Below are positions 9,644 to 19,176 of a stretch of 64,000 nucleotides of DNA, piece by piece (position 1 is the stretch's first letter; each line of letters begins with the position of its first letter). The translations under genes and the position numbers were made by a program. Origin of the DNA: Sergeia podlipaevii. Its lineage: Eukaryota; Euglenozoa; Kinetoplastea; Trypanosomatida; Trypanosomatidae. A model generated the notes under the pieces. That model had not been told where the DNA came from, ran no database searches, and worked only from the letters and a program-made list of their open reading frames with translations. The DNA lies in NCBI GenBank assembly GCA_030849805.1, contig JASANZ010002222.1:1-64000 (forward strand), given 5' to 3'.

Positions 9644-11928
9644 TCTCCTAGGATCGCGTTTAGTGAAAAATGTAAGTGTATAAAGAAGTAGGGATGGAAG
9701 GAAGATGAAGGATGAATGAATAAAACAGCACACCAAAAGTTGAAAGGCAATTTGTTGCCACCAATCACCCCCCCCCCCCGCATCTCTCTGAGATGCTATA
9801 ATTGCTTTTTCTATTCTGCGTGGTAGAAGAGGGATTGGCGGGGGCTTAGAAAGTGGATTGTCAATGCTCCACAATTTTAGGGGTATGCGCTCTTGTAATA
9901 ATACCAAAAAGAAATTCTGAGGGGTTTTGTACTCCTTTTGTACCTTGCGGATAATGCTAAAACGAACATAACATCTGTGGGAATATTTATATTTACATTT
10001 TTTTTTTTAGCAGATTGAAATGAGAATTGCTGGTGATACTTAATATATATGCGGGAAAGAATGACGAGGTCTACCAATATCATTAACGTTTTTGAATTCA
10101 GGAATCAGTTGTAGTTGCGAAGTATATTAATTGGCATATTTGAGTTGCATATATATTCACACCTTGCTCGAGGAAGTATGCATCATATATTCTTTTGCTT
10201 TGCATTTTTATGTGTGTGTGTGTGTGTGTGTGTGCAATTGGGTTGGTTTTTAGTGTTGCTTGCCTTACATAAAGAACAACCAAAACAGTTACATTTCTAA
10301 AAAACGGACTGTGGAGCGTTACTTTGTAATAAAATGCTGGTGTTGGTGAAAAGGTACACTGTGTTGCTATCTTATCATCACTGTAATAATTGCGTAATAG
10401 GTTGCTGTTATCCATTGTTACATTGACTTCTTCCCTTTTTTTGTCCTTCAGGACTAATCTTGATTAACATTTCAATGTTTGCTCTTACAGGTTTGCTGAG
10501 GTGCTCATTTTTTTATGTTTTTATTTGTATTATACTTTTGTGCGACGGGATAATGTGGGTATTTGCTGTATTTTTCAATATTTATTGTTGCTTTGGTACG
10601 GAGGCTTTTTTTTTCCTTATTTGGTGAGTTACTACGTACTGTATAATATGAGCGTGTGGGTCTGCAAGCGGGAAACGCAAGACTACAAGCGAAAGCAATT
10701 GGGTTACGTTGTTGTTTCTTTTGTGTGAGTAGCCGAAATGATATGATGGCGGTGGTCCCCATTTTTTCCTGGTAAACATTGTTATGCATTTCAGTGAATG
10801 TAGAGCTGTGTTTATTTTTGTGTTGTATTTGCTGATCACAAATATGTACATATGTATATATAGAGAGAGAGAGAGTTTAAACTGCGTGAGGTGTTGTTTC
10901 TTTTTATTTTTTGAAAAGAGAAGTGCTTTTTTTTTTAGTATGGATTGGTGAGGCATCACCTAGATATCATACTTACAGTAGTGCACAGTGAAAGGTTCTT
11001 CAAGGACTTTTTGTCTGGGATTTGTTGAGTGCGGTTATGGTTGAATACGTATACACTTTTTATGCTGTCGTTCATTGCACATTATTTTTCCCTTTTTGTG
11101 TGTGTTTTTAAGCTCATATATAGTTGTTAACTTCTATACTTTTTTGACTGGTGGCGTTCGCATTTCTGTGCTCGTACATTATTGTAGTGGGCCAAAAACC
11201 TTTGACTGTTAGTGCATATATGTGAAAGTGGCTGCTGTGAATGTGCATGGGATTTTAATGTGTATTTTTATGTTATGAGCAATTGGAGATTTTTTTAATT
11301 GTAGTCTACTGTTGTATTACACGTTTTACTCCACTAAGAGATTTTTTTATTTGGAGTCTTCGATGAATTAAGGCGATACTTGTATTTAGTGAGTGTATTA
11401 TTCAGTTAATATTATTAGCGTTTCAACTACTATTATCTCTACTTTCTGTTTAAGTCTACGACCTGGCACAGATTAATTTAGGAGGTCTTTTCTTAACGGA
11501 CATGCACATAAAAAGAGCCAAATCTTTATTTTATCTTTCAATATAAATATGGTACAATCGGGAATTCAAAAGCAACAAGGACTTCTATAGTGCATGCAAT
11601 TTGGATAAACACTATTTTTTGATCGGTTGATTTGTGGTTTCATTTGTAAGAAAATAAATTGTTGTTTGATGTGCAATGCTATTTTTTTAAAAAAAAAACA
11701 TCACTGTTCTGTTCTTTCTTACTCTTTCTTTTATGTGTGTGAATAATAGTAAGGTGCAAAAGAGGAATTGCGGTTTTATCTGCATTTCCAAAAAAAAACA
11801 TATATATATAGAGGCGTGGCTTTTGCGTCCAGGCAGATATATACACACACACTTATTCATTAGCATTTCTTTTTTGCATACTAGATTAGAAATTGGCCAG
11901 TATTGGGTATACTACTCAACCGTACATC
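9644..11928. promoter_or_regulatory. Divergent strand-switch region, likely Pol II start zone
   Basis: All genes left of this region are on the minus strand and all to the right are on the plus strand. In trypanosomatids such divergent regions are the usual sites of RNA polymerase II initiation, marked by histone variants rather than by a TATA-type promoter. The roughly 2.3 kb hold no convincing gene, are AT-rich and contain a (TG)12 tract at 10211-10234, a 12-base C run at 9768-9779 and many T runs. The role is inferred from gene orientation only. Confidence 0.7.
10211..10234. repeat. (TG)12 dinucleotide repeat in the strand-switch region
   Basis: Twelve uninterrupted TG units. Read on the plus strand this is the GT-rich type of tract reported as enriched at trypanosome transcription start regions. 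Confidence 0.95.
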
Positions 11929-14436
11929 ATGGATAAAGCCAGGAGTTTCGAATTTGTATACAGGCTCCCAGTAGGTACATTAGATGAGTTGCAGTATAAA
12001 GAAGATGTTTATGACAGACAGGTTCTTTTAAATGAAGAATGGGAAGCCTATGCTCGTCGCAAAGGAAGAAGTGAGGATGTTATCAATGAGGAGCATGTTA
12101 AATGGATTACAGAAACGTGGGAGGATTATGAGAAGCGCAAGCATAAACAGTGTGACATACTAGCTCACTATGACGCTCTTGGTGATATGGATATCGTGAA
12201 GGCTGACGAAGCCAAATTTTCTCGGAAGCAGCGTAGCGATGAAGTGGTTGCGCGTTTGATGAAATTCCGTGATGATGTGTTGGCTACCAAGACCATGTCT
12301 CGTCATCATCTCTACGCTGATTTTGACGAGTATCAGCGAATACTTTTTCGCCGTCAACAGTTGGTTGTGGAAACGGAAGAGTGGCTTTTGCGCACAAAGA
12401 TTGAACAGTGGGAGGATCAAGACGCGCTTTTCTGTATGTATTACGAATTAAGCCACGGAATGTACGGTGCACTGCAAGCTGCGCGTGAAGCGACTGAACA
12501 GGCTGAGCGACGTAGAATTGAGGAGGAGCACCGGCGTGCTATTGAAGAGGAAAAGAGGCGTGAAGAACAGAGACGAAAGGATGAAGAGGAGGCAGAGAGG
12601 CAACGACGTGAGCACGCAGAAGCTGAAAAGCGTCTTGAACGGAGACGTCGCGAAGAGGAACGCCGTGCGAGGGCACGAGCTGACCGCGAGCGTCAACGTG
12701 AGCAAGAGGCTCTTTCGGAACAACAGCAGTCACTTACACCAGAGCCTGAGCCCGAGCAAGGGATTCTTGAAGAAGCCAGTGTTCATGATTTTGTGCAAGC
12801 AATTGAAGAAATGAAGGGGGATTCGAAAATTAATTTTGAATCTCTTCGTGGCGACAATCTTGTCTCGCTTCTTAAGGATGTCACAAGAATTCTTTCCTCC
12901 GGTGGGGATTGCAGCTACGTCATGAATATCAAAAAGAACCCTGGTGAAAGTTTTGTTATTTGTCAGAATGGAGTTCTTATTGGTGAGCACAGCGATGACT
13001 CAGCTTCTATCCTTGGCATGAAAATTTCCTCAGATGAATGCATTTCCGTTAGCTGCCCTACGTTGCATTCTGGTGTGCCTTTGGATGAAGATGATTATAT
13101 TACAAATCATGTTGTGAAGGTCGGCAATGTGGCAGTGGATGAACGTTGTGTTTCTTTTAATGCGGGAGCAGAGAAAATGGAAGAGACACTTCTTCTTTTG
13201 CCAGTACGCGTTCACCAGATGGATCATAGTCCATATGTGGTAGCACTGTGCCGTGCGGGGGCAGACTCTCTTACCATGGACGAAATCAACAGCGCTGGAA
13301 AACTGGTCTATGACCTTCTTCAGCGTCTCCAGTTACAAATGCACAAAGCGTATATTTCACAATTGTGCCAGCAATGTGTGGAATGGATCACGGTTAGCAC
13401 TGGCTGTGAAAATGTATACATTTCCCTAAAGGATGATCCTACTGCTGAGACCGCTGACACGCTTACCTACGTCGCCGCTACGATTTCGCAGCGCTTTCTT
13501 ATTGGCCAAAAACACTTGCTGCCAGAAGAGAAGGCCGGAAGTGGGATTTCATTTACAGCGATGGAAACATCAACAGCAGAGAAGATGACGACTGTGTACT
13601 GCTACAAGGACGTATCACAGCCTCAGGATGGCCCGTTTCCAGATCATTCAGTGCGCCTGTTGGGCGAGGGCAAAAAGGGCCCACTTATAGTTGCGCCGAT
13701 CACCGGCGAGCGCGACGACGTTGGCGTATCCTTCGGTTGCGTTTTTCTAGACAGACTAGGGTCGAAGAAGGCGTTCTCTGAGGTTGATCAAGAGATTACC
13801 CGTGGGGCGACGCAACTGTTAGCGGATATCTTGCTTGGCAAAGAAACGGCTCCAAACGATTTGCACCTGAAGATTGAAGAAAGTGTTGGCGGTGGCTATT
13901 CACCAATTACTTTCCTCAAGGTACTGTGGCAGAAAACGCTGAGTGATTTAAGTCAAATTACACCCAATCAGCTACTCGAGTTGGCGAAGTACAACCACCC
14001 ACCCGAGATCATTCCAATTGTGGTGCAGGCAACGCTTCTTGTGGCTCTTGGCTGCAAGCCAAAGAAGATTGAAGAATGGGGCGAAGCTCGGAAAAGGATC
14101 ACGAAGAAGCTTCTGGAGAAAATGAACGCGTTTGACCCTACAGATTTGGCGAAACGAAAGAGGGCATTTTTTGTTCGCTCAAGAAAGCTCCTAAAAGGGC
14201 ACACCGCGAAGGACGTATTTGAGAAAGGCTCGTATCCTACGCAATGCTTCTTCAAGTGGGTATTCACCGCAATTCTGCTCAGGAAGCATGCTGAGAACCT
14301 TCAAAAGAAAATAAAGAATAGCACGTTTGATGCTTTTGAAACGGACTCCCTTTACTCCAACTCGACGGATGGGGGTGACAGCATTGAAGAGGGCGATGAT
14401 GAAGACTTTGAAGACACTGTGGAAGAGGCAAGCTAG
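11929..14436 (+). CDS. Coiled-coil protein with GAF-like domains and dynein-stalk-like C-terminus
   Basis: 835 residues from ATG 11929; an upstream in-frame non-ATG extension of 12 codons is ignored. Residues 1-180 are helical and Trp-rich (LNEEWEAYARRKGR, ETWEDYEKRKHK). A charged coiled coil rich in E and R (about 185-265) follows. Next comes a globular part (about 280-630) with two stretches that look like GAF folds (CENVYISLKDDP; then a region ending GCVFLDRLGSKKAFSEVDQE). The C-terminus (about 670-790) has the helical layout of the dynein heavy-chain stalk and microtubule-binding domain: PPEIIPIVVQATLLVALGCK, EEWGEARKRITKKLL and FFKWVFTAILLRKH. Similar layouts occur in axonemal proteins such as EFCAB5. 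I infer a flagellar role; it is not shown. The extreme C-terminus is acidic. It is the first gene of the plus cluster. Confidence 0.6.
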   Translation: MDKARSFEFVYRLPVGTLDELQYKEDVYDRQVLLNEEWEAYARRKGRSEDVINEEHVKWITETWEDYEKRKHKQCDILAHYDALGDMDIVKADEAKFSRKQRSDEVVARLMKFRDDVLATKTMSRHHLYADFDEYQRILFRRQQLVVETEEWLLRTKIEQWEDQDALFCMYYELSHGMYGALQAAREATEQAERRRIEEEHRRAIEEEKRREEQRRKDEEEAERQRREHAEAEKRLERRRREEERRARARADRERQREQEALSEQQQSLTPEPEPEQGILEEASVHDFVQAIEEMKGDSKINFESLRGDNLVSLLKDVTRILSSGGDCSYVMNIKKNPGESFVICQNGVLIGEHSDDSASILGMKISSDECISVSCPTLHSGVPLDEDDYITNHVVKVGNVAVDERCVSFNAGAEKMEETLLLLPVRVHQMDHSPYVVALCRAGADSLTMDEINSAGKLVYDLLQRLQLQMHKAYISQLCQQCVEWITVSTGCENVYISLKDDPTAETADTLTYVAATISQRFLIGQKHLLPEEKAGSGISFTAMETSTAEKMTTVYCYKDVSQPQDGPFPDHSVRLLGEGKKGPLIVAPITGERDDVGVSFGCVFLDRLGSKKAFSEVDQEITRGATQLLADILLGKETAPNDLHLKIEESVGGGYSPITFLKVLWQKTLSDLSQITPNQLLELAKYNHPPEIIPIVVQATLLVALGCKPKKIEEWGEARKRITKKLLEKMNAFDPTDLAKRKRAFFVRSRKLLKGHTAKDVFEKGSYPTQCFFKWVFTAILLRKHAENLQKKIKNSTFDAFETDSLYSNSTDGGDSIEEGDDEDFEDTVEEAS

Positions 14437-15116
14437 TAGGTGAAACATGATTCTCTCTCTCTCTGTGTGTGTGTGTGTTGTAGCCACATCAAATTTGGGT
14501 TGCTTTATGTCAGTAGTGATGATTGCTTTTGATACCTGTGTACTTTTTTTTGTGGATGTTCTGTTTTGGCCCATGTATAATAGAAGATTAAGAATGGAAA
14601 ATTACTTTTGGTTGTTTATGTGATGAAGAATGTCTTTGCGTTCATTCCACTGTGCTATGAGGTTTTGCTGCTTGTCAGACTGTATTCTTTTTTTTTTTTT
14701 GCACAAGGGCGAGGAATACTTATGATATTGACTACATACATACATATACATATGTAGAACTTTTACTGAGTGTGGTTTTCTTTTTCGTTGAGTATTTTGA
14801 TTTCTTAAAGCTTTTGAGTTCTAATTTTGGATAAACAGCACCTCCTTTTTGCCGCCGAGTCTTCCCGTCTCCTCACTTATTCTTTTCTTTTAATGCTTCC
14901 ATGCTGCACTTTTGTCTGTTTTATTCTTTTGAACATTAGTAACAACGCAAGGTGCTCTACTAAGCAATATTTTCTTTTCTAAAGGGCACGTACCGTATCC
15001 AGCTTTTTTTTTTTTTGGAAAAAGAGTTCGTTGTCTTGTATATTCCTTTTTCCGTTAGTGTTCATCGTATATCTTTGCATATCAGGTGATATTTGGAAGG
15101 AGAGAATCAACTCAAA
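14437..15116. other. Intergenic with CT/GT microsatellite and T tracts
   Basis: No gene. A (CT)n(GT)n tract starts right after the stop codon near 14451, and long T runs (14691-14700 and 15004-15016) precede the kinase gene, consistent with its splice-acceptor region. Confidence 0.6.
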
Positions 15117-16172
15117 ATGCCACCTAAGCGGCCACAGGCTCTTGAGCAGCTTCAGATCGTACAAGAAGATAAGGCGTTCTCGATTACGGATACGATGACC
15201 TTAGTAGTAAAGGGCGAGGGAGGAGTAGAGATGCGTGTGAAGCAGAATGGCATTGCGCAAGCTCCTCAGCTTTCGCCGCAGATTGAGAAGTCCACCACCA
15301 CCGACAACTCTGGTAAACTCATGTTCGAGGATCTCCGCATGGGTCAGGAACTGGGAAAGGGATCCCAGGGCAAGGTGCGCATCGTGCAGCACAGGGGAAC
15401 AGGCGAAAAGTATGCTCTCAAGTATCTTGGCTTCGATGCGGACTCCGATGACATGCGTCAAGGGATAGAAGCAGAGCTCAGGCAGGTAGTGGCGGTCAAG
15501 AACAAGAACGTGGTGTCGTCATATGAAGCATTTTTTCGGGATGGCCGGCTCTACATTATCCTGGAGTACATGGATTCTGGAACAATGAAAGATGTCATGA
15601 AGGGTCATCCAGATTTCAGCGAGGAGATGCTAGCGTATATTGCGAGAGAGCTTTTTCGTGGATTAGAGTTTCTCCACAGCCTGAATATAATTCATCGTGA
15701 TATTAAGCCCGCCAACGTTTTGGCAAACACGAAGGGAGAGGTGAAAATTTCTGATTTTGGAGTTGCCAAGATGCTGTCAGGTGGAGACTTGCAGACACTT
15801 TCGTCGCAGGGTTCTGTGCCCTACATGAGCCCAGAACGTATTCAATCTAAACCCTACTCGTTTAGCAGCGACATCTGGAGCGCTGGCCTCGTTATTGCTG
15901 AGTGTGCTCTTGGTCGGTACCCCTTTTCTGAGCTCAAGTCGAATATGTTTTATCTTTGCCAAGCAATTGCCTCTGAGACGGCAAAGATCCAATGGGACAG
16001 CTGTGGGAAGACATTTAGCAAGGAGCTTATAGATTTTTTGGAAAAGTGCTTGAGTCCAGCCGGGACACGTCCCACGGCGACTGAACTTTTGCAGCACCCA
16101 TTTATAAAGAAGGGTGACGCTGTGCAACCGCCGGACGCCGGTATATGGTTTGGGTGCAAGGTAAAGCAGTAG
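15117..16172 (+). CDS. Protein kinase, STE7/MAP-kinase-kinase-like
   Basis: 351 residues from ATG 15117. The kinase domain covers about residues 72-332: glycine loop [15 protein letters not shown] (77-90), ATP-binding Lys 102 in YALKYL, catalytic loop [12 protein letters not shown] (191-202, Asp195), DFG at 213-215, P+1 segment [11 protein letters not shown], then [19 protein letters not shown] and the subdomain XI Arg in [15 protein letters not shown]. All catalytic residues are present. The sequence style ([20 protein letters not shown] in place of APE) fits MAP kinase kinases. Trypanosomatid MAP2Ks control flagellar length and differentiation in Leishmania; a similar role here is inference. 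The 70-residue N-terminal extension has no recognised docking site. Confidence 0.9.
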   Translation: MPPKRPQALEQLQIVQEDKAFSITDTMTLVVKGEGGVEMRVKQNGIAQAPQLSPQIEKSTTTDNSGKLMFEDLRMGQELGKGSQGKVRIVQHRGTGEKYALKYLGFDADSDDMRQGIEAELRQVVAVKNKNVVSSYEAFFRDGRLYIILEYMDSGTMKDVMKGHPDFSEEMLAYIARELFRGLEFLHSLNIIHRDIKPANVLANTKGEVKISDFGVAKMLSGGDLQTLSSQGSVPYMSPERIQSKPYSFSSDIWSAGLVIAECALGRYPFSELKSNMFYLCQAIASETAKIQWDSCGKTFSKELIDFLEKCLSPAGTRPTATELLQHPFIKKGDAVQPPDAGIWFGCKVKQ

Positions 16173-16815
16173 GTTTCCTTATTGGTAGTAACAGAGAAGA
16201 TAGCGGATCAGTACAGTTATGATGGATCCCCCTTTAAAAAAAAATTATATATATGCATATCTAGTCATATTTATATATCCCCCTTCTTTACTTTATTTTT
16301 TTCTTGATCCGCGCTGCTTGAGAGGCGGAAGGAAACGTGTGAGCTTGCAATCAAGATAAAGGCACCGATATCGTAGGTGTTATCATCACGGAGTGGTGGA
16401 GGGCAGGGGTGAGGGGGAAATATCTATGCACTGAGATGTTGCATGGTACGCATGCGTCCTATAATATTTGTGTCTATACGTGTACAAAGCATCGCCGTTG
16501 TCATTGCTCCTTTTTGCTTTTGTTGCTTTGCCTATCTTGATGTGTGCGTCTGAGTATATTTGGTGCTCTTCTGCTTTGTTTGTTACGTGTTCTACTATTA
16601 TTGTTATTGTTATCATTATTCATCCTTCTCTTTTTTTTTGTCACTTCTTTTTGTTGATGATGTTGTTGCTGTTTGGAATCTATCCTTGTCAATAATAGCA
16701 CTGCAAAAGGTCCTATCAGTGGGCATAGTTTCACTCATTTCAAAAAACAATAATAATATTATTTCAGTGCATACCATTTTTGCTTAGTTTGGGTATAGTC
16801 ATTATAGCTGTAGCC
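16173..16815. other. Intergenic
   Basis: No gene. There is an AT-rich tract near 16220-16280. A T-rich section follows (16500-16660), with the likely splice-acceptor region for the next gene downstream of it. Confidence 0.55.
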
Positions 16816-17316
16816 ATGCCACCAAAGGCGAATAAAAAGAAGCCCAGTGGAGTATCGAATGACTTGTACTATGAGGAGCAACGTGTCACGGATGAAATTA
16901 CTACAATGACAGTACGACTAGAAGCCCTTAAAAAGACCTACATAGACCGTATGGAGGAGTGCGCGATGAAGAAGCAGCGCCAGATTCAGCTTCAAGCTGC
17001 TGTAAAGCAAAAGGAGAAGGACTTAGAAGAAAGAAGGGAAGAGCGTGTTGATATTCTCACGGACTATACTCGCCAGCATAAGACGGATGAACGGGAGGCA
17101 ATTGCCAAAATAGCTGCACTCGACGCTACCTTGAATACTTTGCGAGAGGAGAAGTTGACACTACAGAAGGAAGCGGATGACACGGAGGCGCTCTACGATA
17201 GAAAAATAAAGGAGAAGAAGGTGCGCTATGAAGAATTGTGCCAGCGCACTGTGGAGATGGAGAAGGAATTTGCTGCCATGCTTGATGATATTGAGCAGAG
17301 CATGCAGGCGGTGTGA
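16816..17316 (+). CDS. Small coiled-coil protein, CCDC153/DRC12-like candidate
   Basis: 166 residues from ATG 16816. A short basic N-terminus MPPKANKKKPSG is followed by one continuous charged coiled coil (about 25-160) ending DDIEQSMQAV. The size, MPPK-type basic start, single coiled coil and a C-terminal segment like KVRYEELCQRTVEMEKEF resemble CCDC153, a nexin-dynein regulatory complex subunit of motile cilia. Coiled coils give false similarity easily, so the assignment is tentative. The flagellated lifestyle of trypanosomatids makes it plausible. Confidence 0.45.
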   Translation: MPPKANKKKPSGVSNDLYYEEQRVTDEITTMTVRLEALKKTYIDRMEECAMKKQRQIQLQAAVKQKEKDLEERREERVDILTDYTRQHKTDEREAIAKIAALDATLNTLREEKLTLQKEADDTEALYDRKIKEKKVRYEELCQRTVEMEKEFAAMLDDIEQSMQAV

Positions 17317-17602
17317 CGGGCATTGCTGTGTAAAGCAATGTTTTAGTGCTGTCTTCCCTACAATGTAAAATACGTTTCGCTGACTTGTAATTATTCAGAA
17401 CAAAAGAATGCAGCAAAGGCAGAAAGCGGTCTTTTTTTTTTTAAAAAAAAAAAGAAGAAGTTGTACTGGCCCGCACACGTCTGCATCTCGGTGGTGAGTA
17501 CATACGGAAAGAGTTTGCACTGTTAAATTTTAGCATTGTTTCTTTTTTCTCTTTCCATGCTCTTTTTTTTTTTTTCATTTGCGTGCTTCACTCATAGATA
17601 CG

Positions 17603-18454
17603 ATGCCTCTATCTTCTACTGTTGCTGCATCGGGAGAGGTGTACGAATCGGGCACACCGAGGCGCCAACAAGATCCCCCGGCGCTTGTCGGCAGCTATTA
17701 TGAACAAGGAGTAGGTAGTCTCTATGGTTCAAGTGACACAGTAGAAGTTAAGCAACGCACTCTGCCTAATACTTTTGCTCTTCACAACGATTATGTTTCC
17801 CCACATAGCCATTGCCGCGTTATGGCACTACCTAGTACCCCGTCCTCCTCCACAACCTCATGGGCTGCTGTCATCCGTGTAGAGCGGGCGTTAGCACAGT
17901 TGAGAGTAGAGTGTGGTCTAGCATGCAGCGAGCTGCAGGTGGTATCAGACAGATCAAAGAAGAGTGGTGCTACTGGCGCCACTTCCGCTGCGTTATCAAC
18001 GGACGTAGAGGAAGACTTTGTTTCTCAGCTAGATATGTTAGAACAGGAACTCGATACTCTTCTTGGTCTTCCACTGGAGCCGCATGGAGGTTCGGAGCGT
18101 ATGTTTTGGGATGAGGAAGTAGGAGAAGATGAGCATGAGGACATGGATCGTCCTGTGTGCATGGGGCCTGCTTGCCAGGCTGTTATCGACGCAAACTTGG
18201 TTATCGGCTTTGAAGCTTCTCTCTCTACAATCGAGAATAACATTCATTGCATTGAAGTGCTTTCTCACAACAGTGATAGTGTATTTCAGAATGCCACAAC
18301 GGGCAATATCTTTGCACTGAACGCTAAAGCAGCAGTCCTCCTGGATGCTACTGAGGCGATGGTCGCTGAAGCTGAGGAGCGTGTGACTCACCTCGAGATT
18401 GTGCTTCAGCGCGTGCGAGAAATTGGTTGCGCAGTGGACAATATGCGCATATGA
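17603..18454 (+). CDS. Uncharacterised protein
   Basis: 283 residues from ATG 17603, preceded by a strong T-rich tract. I recognise no family. Residues 1-95 are low-complexity and Ser/Pro-rich. Residues 98-165 include a helical part (AAVIRVERALAQLRVECGLA and VSQLDMLEQELDTLLGL). An acidic linker follows (WDEEVGEDEHEDMD), and the C-terminal 100 residues are mostly helical, starting ACQAVIDANLVIGFEASL and ending RVREIGCAVDNMRI. No signal peptide or membrane segment. The conserved-looking helical C-terminus and unbroken frame argue for a real gene. Confidence 0.65.
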   Translation: MPLSSTVAASGEVYESGTPRRQQDPPALVGSYYEQGVGSLYGSSDTVEVKQRTLPNTFALHNDYVSPHSHCRVMALPSTPSSSTTSWAAVIRVERALAQLRVECGLACSELQVVSDRSKKSGATGATSAALSTDVEEDFVSQLDMLEQELDTLLGLPLEPHGGSERMFWDEEVGEDEHEDMDRPVCMGPACQAVIDANLVIGFEASLSTIENNIHCIEVLSHNSDSVFQNATTGNIFALNAKAAVLLDATEAMVAEAEERVTHLEIVLQRVREIGCAVDNMRI

Positions 18455-18751
18455 GGAGGGACCTGCTGAGGATAGGCTTGCTGTTCGGTTGTTTGCATTT
18501 GAAGAAAAAAGGCAATGAAGCGAACATGTCGCGTTATCTTATGCGTTCAATTACTTGACCCATTTTGTTGTTGCCCACGCCTCGAATTAGTGAGTCAATA
18601 TTGTATTTTTAATTGTTATTACGTCTCTCTCTCTCTCTCTTCCTTTTTAATGGTTCATATCTATCTACATTTTTTTTTTTTGGATAAACAAATTTTCTTC
18701 TGAGAAGAGAATAGCAAGCAGATAGTGAAGAAAATCATCAAGAAGAAGAAG

Positions 18752-18788
<37 letters not shown>

Positions 18789-19176
18789 TTGTCAATTCTG
18801 CTTCCGTGCCCCAGATAAGTCTTTTGCTCACTTTTAATTTTTTTTTTTTTTTGAAGAGAGGTTAGTGCATATATTCATTTGCGTATAGCTGAAATTAAGC
18901 TGTCCGTTTGCAGTTGCTGCTCTGCATTCAATATACCAAATTCTATTGTGCTGTGTCATTGCTTTATACCTGCTTCTCACTGTACGTCCGGCGCTAGATA
19001 CCTCTTCTTTTTTTTTCCTTTTTAGGTGAGGTGGTGTAGACGGGAGGTATCATTGGTTACTTGGCTTGATATCCCCCTTCCCTCCCCTTCCTGCATTTTT
19101 TGTTGTTCTTGTTGGGATTTTTACCAAACACATAAAAAAATATTTGTATCTCTTTTCTATTTGGGCTTTTGTAATC
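18455..19176. other. Intergenic with (TA)14 repeat
   Basis: No gene. It holds CT tracts, a (TA)14 repeat at 18755-18782 and the T/C-rich segment at 19060-19170 that precedes the cullin gene. Confidence 0.6.
18755..18782. repeat. (TA)14 microsatellite
   Basis: Perfect TA dinucleotide run in intergenic DNA. Confidence 0.95.

Noticed and set aside
9644..9907. N-terminal extension of the SPOUT protein with a hydrophobic segment
   Set aside because: It has only a non-ATG start and crosses a 12-base homopolymer and a pyrimidine-rich leader; the ATG at 9643 fits the splice layout.
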